A stretch of 64,000 nt of DNA from Triticum aestivum (lineage: Eukaryota; Streptophyta; Magnoliopsida; Poales; Poaceae), in the NCBI RefSeq assembly GCF_018294505.1, contig NC_057800.1, positions 169,379,703 to 169,443,702 of the forward strand. The letters are read 5' to 3'. How positions within the stretch are numbered: the stretch's first letter is position 1; each line of letters opens with the position of its first letter. The position numbers were made by a program, and so were the translations under genes. Below the pieces are notes generated by a model that did not search any database, was not told the DNA's origin, and saw only the letters and a list, made by a program, of their open reading frames with translations. Shown one piece after another: positions 21,626-33,648 of this stretch.

Positions 21626-24600
21626 CGACTATGGGCCGATTTTTTGTCAATATTTTTTATTGGTGCAATTTATTCTCTGCCGAGATATATAGCCAGTAGC
21701 CCTCAAGGTGTGTATCGGTCTAAAACCCGAGATGCACATGAAGGATGACATAAGACCGCTGATCCCAGTAGCCGCTGAGACTCAGGTTGATTTGCAAAAT
21801 CGGCCCGAGGATCAAGTCCTAGCTCGGCAGAATACTTCGGGACACAAAAGCGGCGTGCTCAGTCCTCAAGACTCAGGTTGGGTGCGGCCGACCAACCTGA
21901 GGATCAAAATCTCCTCGGAAACTATATTGCACATAAAATTTTCTGCATTGGACAAGCAATGCAGTAGCCCCCAAGACACTGGTCGGGTGGCAACACCAGA
22001 TCAGGGGATCGATGTGCCCCTTTAATATTTGTAAATAATAAGCCCGAAGCCCAGTAGCCCCCGAGCCTTAATGCGGGCACGGGTGGCCGAATTAAGGATC
22101 AATATCCATAGTAAAATCACAAATTATGTGTAATAACTCTATGTATCCAAGTACTTTACGTCATTAATGCTCGGATCTGCATTGTACAAAACTTTGTTGA
22201 CCGACCATCGGCTTCCACCTCCTTGGCCAGTAGCCGAGGAGTGTTTGTCCTACTTTATAAAGCCTTTATGAGGGCAAAGATTTATGACAAACAAGGCAAT
22301 CTGGCCACACGGTTTTATAAACAAAGGTACGCAGAGAGATATGTTATATTACTGTTTAACAAAAGAAATGTATTCCAAAGAAAATAGTCCCGCTATCGGT
22401 TCCTTTCTTTGGGTTGTCATGCTAAGCATGATCATGAAACCTCAGCTCGAATGTAAGAGCAAAATATCGAGGATTTAGTTTGGGAGGCCAGTTAATAGCC
22501 CCCGGTAGTGTTCGGCGACAGTCGAGGTCAAGCCGTAAACACTTCGGCCAATGTTATGAATGGCCCGTCATAGTCATCAGATCGCTGACCAGTTTACGCT
22601 TATTGTGACAGTCAGTTTTCGGCTTTCTCCACTAAGGTGCTTAACCATGTGAGCTGGAAGCACAATCCCAGTGGTTCTCCCTTTGCATGCCTAGCTGAAC
22701 AAAACGGAACGTAGGAAGCAAGTGCAGGAGCCGGGCAACCCAACTATTGACCAAAGACACAATTCAAAACCGACGCTTATATAGCAATATCTGAGAATGT
22801 TTTTGCCGAATCCCTAAAGGTGTCCAGCGTTGCACTGCGAGACTAATGCTGGAAAAGCACAAATAGTTTAAAAGTGCCAAAAAGCTTGGAAAACCAAGAA
22901 ACGTCAGTAAAAACATGACGTCCGAACAAGATCAAGTGTTCGGTGCCAATCCGAAAATTGGTCTTAGAAAAAAGAAGTGCTTCTGTCGTCCTTTAACATG
23001 ACACATCCTATCTCTAGAGTTCGAGCGGGTCAGCCTACGGCTTCAACCTCCTATCCCGAGGGCGGAGTACTTCTCATTAGGCCAGTTTAGCAAACTAAAC
23101 TCTAGCGGCTTTGAGAGAGAAATTAGGCTCCCCGGCTAGTGACCGCACACTCGCGTCGAAGAAAGGAGTGATAAATAATAATAATAGAACTTTGCAACGA
23201 CTGAGAAGAAGAACACTTATTATAAAACGGCTCAAATAAACTTAAGAGCCCCCAAGTGACTTGGGTAGAAGAATGATTGCATGTACCGAAGTGCTTATAT
23301 CATATCTATGTTCAACCGAACTTTAAACGCGTCTTAACCGACCGTCGGCTTCTCCCTCTTCGGTTAAGGACCGAAAAGTGTTATGTACTCCATCGGTCGA
23401 GAATATCGATGGTGTTTCCAATAACCAGGCAATCAGGCCATAAGGCTGTAACAGACAAAGCGCGCTCAGGGAACTTATGCTATATTACTGCGAAGAGTAA
23501 GAAGCATCTTCGAAGAAAATAGTACCCCCACCGATACCTTTCTTCGGTGCTCATTGTTATTATGAGACTTGTGCAAGATTTTTTGTACTCATGAGTTCCG
23601 TTGTGTGCCGACCATCATTGAATAACTATAAGAGCGCTAGCTTTCGACTTCATCCAGTCTGAGGTCCGGCTCGGGTGACCCGATCGTGACAATCACAGAG
23701 GTGCTCCCTTTACTCCCTAGCCGAACAATCGGGAACGTAGGGGTAAACACAGGAGCGAGGCAACCCAGCTTGCAAATCGCTTAAGTCAATGTGGTGCATA
23801 TTATGGCGTAATACACGAACAAGGAACGAAGCCGTACAAGTATAATCATATGCAACAGGAAAAGCTTCATAAAGGAAGCCCCCAAGTAAACGGGGTATTT
23901 GAATTTATGTGTCACAAACAAAGTTTGGACAAGGAAATTTTTTAGAAGCAACTTTTTTCCAAAAAAGTATAATGCTTGGTCGAACCGAGCGCAAGTTAGA
24001 AATTAAAGCTTTGAGCATGAAAGCGACTTAGTTGGTTAATGTGTTCGGTATTGATGACGCGGTCCGAGCTTGATGCGGGGCAAGGTTCCATCCCTCAAGC
24101 CGGTCCCGAGGTGGCGGAGCAGAGAGCTTGACACGCCGAAGTGGTGACATAGCACGATCAATGCAGACCGGCAGAGTGACGCCGAAGTCCCCGGATCATT
24201 TTCCTGTGCACAAAAAATAGTGCAAACCGGAGATAATAGTAATAATGATAATTAAAAAAAAATCATTGCATAATAAATAATTTATGCAAAGTGAGTAATA
24301 AAAGAAATATGGCCTGGCGCCGAAGTCAAGTCGATGCAGGGCGTCGGCGTGATGCGGTAAAGGCGTGGCAAAGCCTGAATTCATAGGTCGGTCCGAGCTC
24401 CGAGTGCGGCGTTCGCCGGACTATGTACGGAAACTGACCGAACCACCATGCGACTGTCGTTAATGCAGCCACCATTTGATAGACCTGTGTACATATGACG
24501 GACAAACCAGAGTAATAATTCTTTAGGAAAAATGAACCCAAACAAGCAAAAAATACTGGGATTAATAGCACCTGGTTTATTTGTTGTAGCAATCCGAAGG

Positions 24601-25892
24601 AAGGTGATTCCTAAAATTGGGACCCGCTCCGCACACCCATTGCCTGATGGGCGATAAAACAACGGCATGGCAATGCTGGTAAAGGTTGACTCGCCGAGGC
24701 AAAGCCATCGGCCCAGCTAACGTGACGGAGCTGGTCGGCTAGTGACGCCGAAGTGTCCGGAGTAGGTTGATGAAGAGATGGCGAAGCCCCCGGTCCAGTC
24801 GAGATGTCGAAGCCTCGATGTCAGCCAATGAGTCGAAGTAGGTCGGCGTGATAGACACCAGCTTGAAGAAGCAATAGTGCGGCCCTGTCGATGCAGGTCG
24901 TGACGTGGTCGATGCCGGCTTGATGAAGCGACCGTGCGGCGATGCCGGTATGCCTGCTCCGTGTAATCCGTGGGGCGGTGATGTTGGTGATGATTTATCC
25001 TTCGCGATGCTGGGCTCTTGTTCAGCTTGCCGAGATGATGATCCGAAGAAGTTGAGCTCGGTTCAACAAAGTGATGTCGTGTCTAGCGCAGGTCGGCAGC
25101 CGTGGAGTAATATTGCCGGACTGGTTTGACACCAGCATGATGTTGAAGATGATGTTCAAAAGATCTTACAGTTAGTGGGATGTGTTCAGGAACAAAACAC
25201 AATACCCCATTCAAAACTTCCTTCAAAAGGGATGTCCGAAATCTTGTTCATAAAAAAGATGAACTCGGGTCGGATTCGTTTTCGCGCAGAAAACAGATCC
25301 GAAAAGTGATGCACTAATCAGAAGGTTCCCGGAGTTTGGACGGTCGGATCGAGCCGAAATTTTGAGAGGTGGTAGATATAGGAATTCCGCAGCCGATCAA
25401 CGGTTGGATCTTCCAAAGGACATCCGAGCTAGAAGCTGGACACCACGCCCTAAACTCATCCAAATTCCCGTCCAGATTTGACAGGGCTCCGGTATATCGT
25501 GGATTGCCAGAGATTCCTCCATCGGAACTCAACGAAATTTTCCAGGGTTGTTGTAGACTCAATTCCGCACAATTTCACTAAAGCGATCGTCAAAGCGATA
25601 CTCGAGGAGGTGGTGGTGGCAGATACGAGTTCGCTGTCCAGAAAAACAGCACGGTCGCTTGAGGGCAATGTTGACGTTGAGCCCCTGAGCTCCATAGATG
25701 ATTTCTCCATGATCTTGATAGATATCGGAGTTGATGTTTGATGAAGGCCCTCGTCCGGACATGGTGATCCGAACACGGGGCGCAATTCTTGGTCGAACCA
25801 AGGTGACCAGTCGAGCTGGTGACGAAGATGCCGAAGTCGCAGTTGATCTGCAAGCGAGCCATCGATCCTTTTGTCGATCACACGGCGAAACT

Positions 25893-25909
25893 CTCAATGA
25901 AATCACCAG
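25893..25909 (-). promoter_or_regulatory. Primer-binding region of inner Gypsy element
   Basis: On the minus strand CTGGTGATTTCATTGAG directly follows the LTR end CCGACA. The related Fatima-like copy has TTGGTGCTTTCATTGAG at the same place (31317-31333). The matching tRNA is not identified. Confidence 0.55.
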
Positions 25910-26395
25910 TGTCGGTGTCAAAACCGGCGGATCTCGGGTAGGGGGTCCTGAACTGTGCGTCAAGGCCGGATGGTAACAGGAGACAAGGGACACGATGTTT
26001 TTACCCAGGTTCGGGCCCTCTCGATGGAGGTAATACCCTACTCCTGCTTGATTAATATTGATGATATGGATAGTACAAGAGTAGATCTACCACAAGATCA
26101 AGGAGGCTAAACCCTAGAAGCTAGCCTATGGTATGATTGTTGTATATATTGTATATCTATCGACTAGCCTGGCCTCGGTTTATATAATGCACCGGAGGCC
26201 TAGGATAACAAGAGTCCTAGCCGAATACGCCGGTGGGGAGAAGTCCTTGTCTTGATCGCCAAGTCTTGTGGAATCTTCCTTGTATGCAGTAGCCGTCCGA
26301 ACTGGCCCATGAGTATACGGCTACGGGGGTCCTCGGCCCAATCTAATAGATCGGGAGACGACGTGGTGAGTACCCCCTTGTCCAGGACACCGTCA
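25910..26395 (-). mobile_element. Inner Gypsy element 5' LTR
   Basis: This 486-bp LTR runs from TGTCGGTGTCAAAACC to CACCGTCA on the plus strand. Its left terminus is complete, unlike the truncated first bases at 19151. Confidence 0.85.
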
Positions 26396-26400
26396 GAGGC

Positions 26401-29182
26401 AACCCAATTTTATTTTTATTCCTTGATTTTTGCTTCTGTTTAGTAATAAATAAATTATCTAGCCTCTGTTTTTGTTGTGTTTTTTGTGTTTAATTAGTGT
26501 TTGTGCCAAGTAGAACTGTTGGGAAGACTTGGGGAAAGTCTTGTTGAACTTGTTGTAAAAAAGCAGAAACTTTAGCGCTCACGAGAACTGCTGTCATTTT
26601 TATTTGGAAAGTGCTATTTAGTTAATTCTTTTTGAAGATGACTAATAGGTAAATTCCTCATGTCCATAAATTTATTTTAGAATTTTTGGGGGTTCCAGAT
26701 CTTGCGCTAGCTTCAGATTACTACAGACTGTTCTATTTTTGACAGATTCTATTTTTCGTGTGTTGTTTGCTTATTTTGATGAATCTATGGCTAGTAAAAT
26801 AGTTTATAATCCATAGAGAAGTTGGAATACAGTAGGTATAACACCAATATAAATAAAGAATGAGTTCGTTACAGTACCTTGAAGTGGTCTTTTGTTTTCT
26901 TTCGCTAACGGAGCTCATGAGATTTTCTACTTTAAGTTTTGTGTTGTGAAGTTTTCAAGTTTTGGGTAAAGATTTGATGGATTATGGAACAAGAAGTGGC
27001 AAGAGCCTAAGCTTGGGGATGCCCATGGCACCCCCAAGATAATATAAGGACACCTAAAAGCCAAAGCTTGGGGATGCCCCGGAAGGCATCCCCTATTTTG
27101 TCTACTTCTAACGGTAACTTTACTTGGAGCTATATTTTTATTCACCACATGATATGTGTTTTGCTTGGAGCATCTTTTATGATTTGAGTCTTTGCTTGTT
27201 AGACTAACACAATCATCCTTTCTGTACACACCTTTTGAGAGAGCCATACATGATTTGGAATTTGATAGAATACTCTATGTGCTTCACTTATATCTTTTGA
27301 GCTTTATAGTTTTGCTCTAGTACTTCACTTATATCTTTTAGAGCACGGTGGTGGATTTGTTTTATAGAAACTATTGATCTCACATGCTTCACTTAGATTA
27401 TTTTGAGAGTCTTAATAGCATGGTAATTTGCTTAAAATCCTAATATGCTTGGTATGCAAGATTAATAATAAAACTTTCGTATGAGTGTGATGAATACTAA
27501 GAAAAGTTTGATGCTTGATGATTGTTTTGAGATATGGAGGTAATAATATCAAAGTCATGCTAGTTGAGTAGTTGTGAAATTGAGAAATACTTGTGTTGAA
27601 GTTTGCAAGTCCCGTAGCATGCACGTACTGTAAACGTTATGCAATAAATTTGAAACATAAGGTGTTATTTGATTGTCTTCCTTATGAGTGGCGGTCGGGG
27701 ATAAGCGATGGTCTTTTCCTACCAATCTATCCCCCTAGGAGCACGCACGTAGTGCCAAGGTTTTTGATGACTTGTAGATTTTTGCAATAAGTATGTGAGT
27801 TCTTTATGACTAATGTTGAGTCCATGGATTATACGCACTCTCACCCTTCCATCCTTGCTATCCTCTTCGGTACCGTGCATTGCCCTTTCTCACATTGAGA
27901 GTTGGCGCAAACTTCGCCGGTGCATCCAAACCCCGTGATATGATACGCTCTTTCACACATAAACCTCCTTATATCTTCGTCAAAACAGCCACCATACCTA
28001 CCTATTTTGGCATTTCCATAGCCATTTCAAGATATATTGCCATGCAACTTTCCATCATTCCGTTCATCATGACACATTCATCATTGTCATATTGCTTAGC
28101 ATGATCATGTAGTTGACATAGTATTTGTGGCAAAGCCACCGTTCATAATTCTTTCATACATGTCACTCTTGGTTCATTGCATATCCCGGTACACTGCCGG
28201 AGGCATTCATATAGAGTCATCTTTGTTCTAGTATCGAGTTGTAATCATTGAGTTGTAAATAAATAGAAGTGTGATGATCATCATTATTAGGGCATTGTCC
28301 CAAGTGAGGTATAAAAAAAATAAAGGCCATAAAAAAGAGAAGGCCCCAAAAAAAGAAAGGCCATAAAAAAAGAGAAGGCCCAAAAAAATGATGAGAGAAA
28401 AAGAGAGAAGGGACAATGTTACTATCCTTTTACCACACTTGTGCTTCAAAGTAGCACCATGATCTTCATAGTAGAGAGTCTCTCATATTATCACTTTCAT
28501 ATACTAGTGGGAATTTTTCATTATAGAACTTGGCTTGTATATTCCAACAATGGGCCTCCTCAAGTGCCCTAGGTCTTCGTGAGCAAGCAAGTTGGATGCA
28601 CACCCACTAGTTTCTTTTGTTGATCTTTCGTACATTTATAGCTCTAGTGCATCCGTTGCATGGCAATCCCTACTCCTTGCATTAACATCAATCGGTGGGC
28701 ATCTCCATAGCCCATTGATTAGCCTCGTTGATGTGATACTTTCTCCTTTTTTGTCTTCTCCACATAACCCCCTCATTATATTCTATTCCACCCATAGTGC
28801 TATCTCCATGGCTCACGCTCATATATTGCGTGAAAGTTTATAGGTTTGAGATTACTAAAGTATGAAACAATTGCTTGTCTTGTCATCGGGGTTGTGCATG
28901 ATGAGAGCATTCTTGTGTGATGAAAATGAAACATGACTAAACTATATGATTTTGTAGGGATGAACTTTCTTTGGCCATGTTATTTTGAGAAGACATAATT
29001 GCTTAGTTAGTATGCTTGAATATTATTATTTTTATGTCAATATGAACTTTTGTCTTGAATCTTTCGGATCTGAATATTCATACCACAATCAAGAAGAATT
29101 ACATTAAAATTATGCCAAGTAGCACTCCGCATCAAAAATTCTGTTTTTATCATTTACCTACTCGAGGACGAGCAGGAATTAA
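26401..29182 (+). mobile_element. Athila-I 3' non-coding region
   Basis: This 2.8-kb stretch has no supported ORF. It contains AAGCTTGGGGATGCC at about 27010 and 27065, near-copies of the true polypurine tract at 29183, and an A-rich repeat at 28310-28400. It is characteristic of Athila elements, where 3' non-coding regions are long. Confidence 0.7.
28310..28402 (+). repeat. A-rich AAAGGCCATAAAAAAGAGAAGGCC tandem repeat (unit about 25 bp)
   Basis: Three to four imperfect copies alternating A-runs with AGGCC occur in the Athila-I 3' region. The motif could reflect replication slippage. Confidence 0.7.
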
Positions 29183-29195
29183 GCTTGGGGATGCT
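29183..29195 (+). promoter_or_regulatory. Athila-I polypurine tract
   Basis: AGCTTGGGGATGC directly precedes the 3' LTR start TGATACG. The preceding CGAGGACGAGCAGGAATTAA is also typical of the lineage. Confidence 0.75.
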
Positions 29196-30762
29196 TGATA
29201 CGTCTCCAACGTATCTATAATTTTTGATTGCTCCATGCTATATTATCTACTGTTTTAGACATTATTGGGCTTTATTATCCACTTTTATATTATTTTTGGG
29301 ACTAACCTATTAACCGGAGGCCCAACCCAGAATTGCTGGTTTTTGCCTGTTTTAGGGTTTCGAAGAAAGGAATATCAAACGGAGTCCAAACGGAATGAAA
29401 CCTTCGGAAACGTGATTTTCTCATCAGATAAGATCCAGGAGACTTGGACCCTCCGTCAAGAAAGCCACGAGGTGGTCACGAGGGTGGAGGGCGCCCCCCC
29501 CCTAGGGCGCGCCCCCTACCTCGTGGGCCCCTCGAAGCTCCACCGATGTACTTCTTCCTCCTATATATATCCACGTACCCCCAAACGATCGGGGACGGAG
29601 CCAAAAACATAATTCCACTGCCGCAACTTTCTGTATCCATGAGATCCCATCTTGGGGCCTATTCCGGAGCTCCGCCGGAGGGGGCATCGATCACGGAGGG
29701 CTTCTACATCATCATCCAAGCCCATCCGATGAATTGTGATTAGTTTATTTCAGACCTACGGGTCCATAGTTAGTAGCTAGATGACTTCTTCTCTCTTTTT
29801 GGATCTCAATACAATGTTCTCCCCCTCTCTCGTGGAGATCTATTCAATGGAATCTTCTTTTTGCGGTGTGTTTGTTGAGACCGATGAATTGTGGGTTTAT
29901 GATCAAGTCTATCTATGAATAGTATTTGAATCTTCGCTGAATTCTTTTATGTATGATTGGTTATCTTTGCAAGTCTCTTCGAATTATCAGTTTGGTTTGG
30001 CCTACTAGATTGGTTGTTCTTGCCATGGGAGAAGTGCTTAGATTTGGGTTCGATCTTGCAGTGTCCTCTCCCAGTGACAGAAGGGGCAGCAAGGCATGTA
30101 TTGTATCGTTGCCATCGAGGATAACAAGATGGGGTTTTTATCATATTGCATGAAACTATCCCTCTACATCATGTCATCTTGCTTAAGGCGTTACTCTGTT
30201 TTTAACTTAATATTCTAGATGCATGCTGGATAGCGGTCGATGAGTGGAGTAATAGTAGTAGATGCAGAATCGTTTCGGTCTACTTGTCTCGGACGTGATG
30301 CTTATATACATGATCATACCTAGATATTCTCATAACTATGCTTAATTCTGTCAATTGCTCAACAGTAATTTTTTCACCCATCGTAGAATACTTATGCTCT
30401 TGAGAGAAGCCACTAGTGAAACCTATGGCCCCCGGGTCTCTTTCTCATCATATCAATCTCCATCACTTTATTATTGATTTGCTTTTACTTTTTACTTTGC
30501 ATCTCTATACCAAAAATACCAAAAATATTACTTATCATCTCTATCAGATCTCACTTTCGTAAGTAACCGTGAAGGGATTGACAACCCCTAAGCGCATTGG
30601 TTGCGTTGAGCTATTGTTTTTGTGTAGGTACGAGGGACTCGCATGTAGCCTCCTACTGGATTGATACCTTGGTTCTCAAAAACTGAGGGAAATACTTACG
30701 CTACTTTGCTGCATCATCCCTTCCTCTTCGGGGAAATCCAACGCAGTTCTCAAGAGGTAGCA
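29196..30762 (+). mobile_element. Athila-I 3' LTR
   Basis: This 1567-bp LTR matches 15208-16784 over its full length and ends AAGAGGTAGCA, followed by the TSD GATGT. Confidence 0.9.
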
Positions 30763-31286
30763 GATGTCTGCGGCGCTGAATTCGAAGATCGATGAACGAT
30801 CAAGTTCGGCGTCCGCGGGCTCACATGGTTCAGAACTTATAACCAGAGACGAGTACGGAATTCTGGTGACACAGATATTGTGTGAGGTGAAGTCCATGTG
30901 CGGCTCCAATGCCGGGGAATCTGTGGCCTCCATGGTGGGGTTGAGCCTCCAATCCTTGGATGTCGCAGTGTGCCCTGGATCTAAGGCCAGAGTGGTCATA
31001 GGAGCTATCTCCGGGGTGTGGTATGATGACAGATTTAGGTCATGTTCGTCAAGTGACCAAGAGCGGTCTCCGTGGTCTTGAATCCAGCAAAGATCAAATC
31101 TCCACGGATCCCCGCAACGTAATTCAAGCTCGCAAATCTGACCTGATGGCTAGGAGCGTAGCTATCGATCTGCTCTAGGTGGCCAAACGAGTTGGCTCGC
31201 AGTGTGAAGCCGCCGAACATGAAGATCTGTCTGGGGAGGAAGGTTTCTCCTTGGACCGCGTCATTGTCGATGATTGGAGGGGCCAT
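30763..31286 (-). pseudogene. gag N-terminal portion of the Fatima-like element
   Basis: The minus-strand ATG at 31286 starts MAPPIIDNDAVQGE. The frame stops at 31035 (TAA) and recognisable coding resumes in another frame (30999 onward, containing DRSSIFEFSAADI), so at least one nonsense codon and one frameshift are present. The open frame reaches the Athila-I insertion point, and the remaining gag continues at 15207. The N-terminal segment has no recognised domain. Confidence 0.65.
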
Positions 31287-31333
31287 CGAACCTTTTGGGG
31301 ACGGCGCAGTGGAACTCTCAATGAAAGCACCAA

Positions 31334-31812
31334 TGTTGGTGTCAAAACCGGCGAATCTCGGGTAGGGGTCCCGAACTATGCGTCTATGGTCGCTGGTAAC
31401 AGGAGACATGGGACACGATGTTTACCCAGGTTTGGGCCCTCTCTATGGAGGTAATACCCTACTTCCTGCTTGATTGATCTTGATGGATATGAGTATTACA
31501 AGAGTTCATCTACCACAAGATCGTAATGGCAAAACCCTAGAAGTCTAGCCTGTATGACTATGGTAATGAGTATCTGTCCTTTCTGGACTAAGTCCTCCGG
31601 TTTATATAAACACCAGGAGGATCTAGGCTTACATAAGGTCAGTTACAAAGAAAGGAATCTACATATTGGGTCGCCAACTTGCCTTCCACGTCAAGGAGAG
31701 TCCCATCCGGACATGGGTGCAGTCTTCGGTCTTCGCATCTTCACAGCCCATCAGTCCAGCCCATGGCTAACAAGTCGGACGCCCGAGGACCCCTTAGTCC
31801 AAGACTCCCTCA
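31334..31812 (-). mobile_element. 5' LTR of Fatima-like element
   Basis: This 479-bp LTR runs from TGTTGGTGTCAAAACCGG to GGACTCCCTCA-type ends on the plus strand. A TATATAAAC box on the minus strand (about 31598-31606) fits minus-strand transcription. It is homologous over its first half to the LTRs of the inner Gypsy element but has a different U3, so the two belong to related families or subfamilies. Confidence 0.8.
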
Positions 31813-33648
31813 CCAGGGAATGAAGCGCCACACGGCTGGGTCATGTACTTCAATGGCACGTTCGCGCGCCAAGGCACGGGGGCTGGAGCCGTACTCATCT
31901 CGCCCACTCAGGACAAACTTTACTACGTCGTGCAGCTCTGCTTCCAGCGGGGCGAGAAGGTCTCCAACAACATTGCAGAGTACGAGGGCCTCATCGCCGG
32001 TCTTAGGACGGCGGCGGCCCTGGGGGTGAAAAACCTCACCATCAAGGGAGACTCGTAGCTCCTCGTCAAATTCTCCAACAAGGTGTACGAACCAAGGAAC
32101 GAGCACATGGAAGCATATCTCGTGGAGGTACGCAAAATGGAGAAGCAGTTCTTGGGCCTGGAGCTGCAGCATGTGCACCGTGGCGCCAACCAAGAGGCTG
32201 ATGACATTGCCAGAAGGGAATCCAAGCGACTGCCCCAAGAGCCTGGCATCTTCGAGGAACGGCTCTTCAAGCCGTCAGCGGCACCTCAGCCTGCGGAGCC
32301 AGCGCCACCTCAGGAGGAGCTCCCTCAGCCGCCAGTCTCAGGAGCCCCCGCCTGCGGCTCGACCTCAGGAGCGCGCCTCCTCTTGGCACTCGAGCCTCGG
32401 GAGGGGTGCTGGATTGAGGAGTTCAAGGCATACTTGACGCAAGGCACGTTGCCGAAGAAGGAGGAAGAAGCGGAGCGCGTGGCCCGGCAGGCTACGGCGT
32501 ACTGCATTCAGGACGGTGAGCTATACAAGAAGCAGCCAAATGATGTGTCTCTGTGGTGCATTTCCAGGGAACAGGGGAGCGAGCTACTGGTCGACATACA
32601 TGGCGGAGACTACGGGCACCATTCGTCGTCACACACCCTGGTCGGCAAGGCTTTCCGCAGCGGGTTCTACTGGCCCACAACGCTCAATGACGTGGCCGAG
32701 CTAGTGAAGTCCTGCAAGGCTTGCCAATTCCACGCCAAGCAGATCCACCAGCCGGCTTAGGGCCTCCAGACTATCCCGCTCTCATGGACGTTCACGGTCT
32801 GGGGGCTGGATATCCTGGGTCCATTCCCTCGAGCTCCTGGAGGTTACCGCTACCTCTACGCCGCCATCGACAAGTTCACCAAGTGGGCGGAAGTGGAAGC
32901 CGTCCGCGGCATCCCAGCAGGGTCAGCAGTCAAGTTCATCAATGGCATTGTGAGCCGATTTGGGGCCCCTAATCGCATCATCACCGACAATGGTTCATAG
33001 TTCACTAGCAATATCTTCAAAACATATTGTGCTAAGCTTGGGACGCAGATCTGCTACGCCTCCATGGCACACCCCAGGAGCAATGGCCAAGCCGAACGCG
33101 CCAACATGGAAGTCCTGAGGGGTCTCAAGACTGGGACCTTCAAGAAGAAGCTCGTGGCCTGCGGCAGGGGCTGGCACGACGAGCTCCAGTCCGTGTTGTG
33201 GTCCATCTGCGCCATCGCCACCAGGCCGACAGGTGAAACCCCGTTCTTCCTCGTCTACGGAGAAGAAGCGGTTCTCCCACACGAGGTCAAGCATCGCTCC
33301 GCGTGGGTCCTGGCATTTGATGAAACGCGGCAGGACGCCATGCGAGGGATGGATCTCGTGCTGGGGGAGGAACACCGCCGCGAAGTCTAACTCCGAGCTG
33401 CGAGGTACCAGCAGGCGCTGCGGCGGTACCACTACCGCAGTGTCCTCTCCGGGACGCTCGAGGTGGGTGACCTTGTCCTGAGGCGGGTGCTCTCCAGGGA
33501 AGGGCTGCACAAGCTCTCGCCCATGTGGGAGGGCCCGTTTTGGGTCGCCCACGTCTCCAGGCCTGGCATCGCGCTCCTGGAGACGCAGGACGGGGTCCCC
33601 ATCCATAACACCTGGAACATCCAACACCTCAGGAAGTTCTACCCATGA
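31813..33648 (+). pseudogene. pol: pol fragment: RNase H (archaeal-type/second RNase H) and integrase
   Basis: A single frame runs from 31813 to the TGA at 33646-33648 without frameshift but with four internal stops: TAG 32056, TAG 32758, TAG 32998 and TAA 33388. The RNase H has MYFNGTF (first catalytic Asp replaced by Asn, codon 31852), NNIAEYEGL, IKGDS and NQEADDIA. A Pro-rich linker (about 32270-32360) follows. The integrase has an HHCC-like zinc region ending SCKACQFHAKQ, and its catalytic D, D and E are all visible in WGLDILGPF, IITDNGS and HPRSNGQAER. The C-terminus VPIHNTWNIQHLRKFYP ends a GPFxV-type module. The enzyme is dead as it stands. Confidence 0.85.

Larger units (their letters stand above)
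21013..25892 (-). mobile_element. Non-coding interior of inner Gypsy element
   Basis: About 4.9 kb contains no supported ORF. It holds repeated polypurine-tract-like modules (CAGTAGCCCCC at about 21961, 22050 and related forms), blocks shared with 11140-12250 of the Fatima-like element, internally duplicated blocks (22590-22760 and 23690-23790), and GCCGAAGT/GTCCGG-rich degenerate repeats at 24050-24900. The right end (25316-25890) is the leader. Confidence 0.7.
19151..26395 (-). mobile_element. Inner non-autonomous Gypsy element (Fatima-like LTRs, minus strand)
   Basis: The 5' LTR is at right (25910-26395) and the 3' LTR at left (20533-21012), with a 4.9-kb non-coding interior and two extra 691-bp units further left. 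The right TSD is GAGGC (26396-26400). The left junction reads GGGAG|TCAAAACC, consistent with loss of about 10 bp (two TSD bases plus the first eight LTR bases). The two LTRs differ at about eight positions in 480 bp (about 1.7%), younger than the host Athila-I. No gag or pol is present. Confidence 0.8.
15208..30762 (+). mobile_element. Athila-I: Athila-lineage Gypsy element, gag-protease only, with a nested insertion
   Basis: The LTRs at 15208-16784 and 29196-30762 are flanked by a perfect 5-bp TSD, GATGT (15203-15207 and 30763-30767). The primer site matches tRNA-Asp and the polypurine tract abuts the 3' LTR. Gag and protease ORFs are present, but nothing resembling reverse transcriptase, RNase H or integrase lies between the protease end (19029) and the 3' non-coding region. 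The element is therefore a non-autonomous form (WHAM/Sabrina/BAGY-2-like from memory). The first 400 bp of the two LTRs differ by roughly 4-5% by eye. A Gypsy element is inserted at 19151-26395. Confidence 0.9.
7671..31812 (-). mobile_element. Fatima-like Tat-lineage Gypsy element (minus strand), interrupted, polymerase missing
   Basis: The right border is an LTR at 31334-31812. Leftwards come the primer site, gag start, the Athila-I insertion (15208-30767), the rest of gag-protease, 1.2 kb of non-coding DNA and an antisense PF04195-type gene. There is no reverse transcriptase, RNase H or integrase, so this copy is a non-autonomous or deleted form. The left LTR is not in the window because LARD-1 lies at 7670. 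The TSD on the right would be CCAGG (31813-31817), and its partner is not visible. The family name Fatima is remembered, not searched. Confidence 0.7.

Noticed and set aside
30676..31081. Plus-strand ORF opposite to gag near 30764
   Set aside because: It is a shadow of the minus-strand gag N-terminal region, which shows family resemblance.
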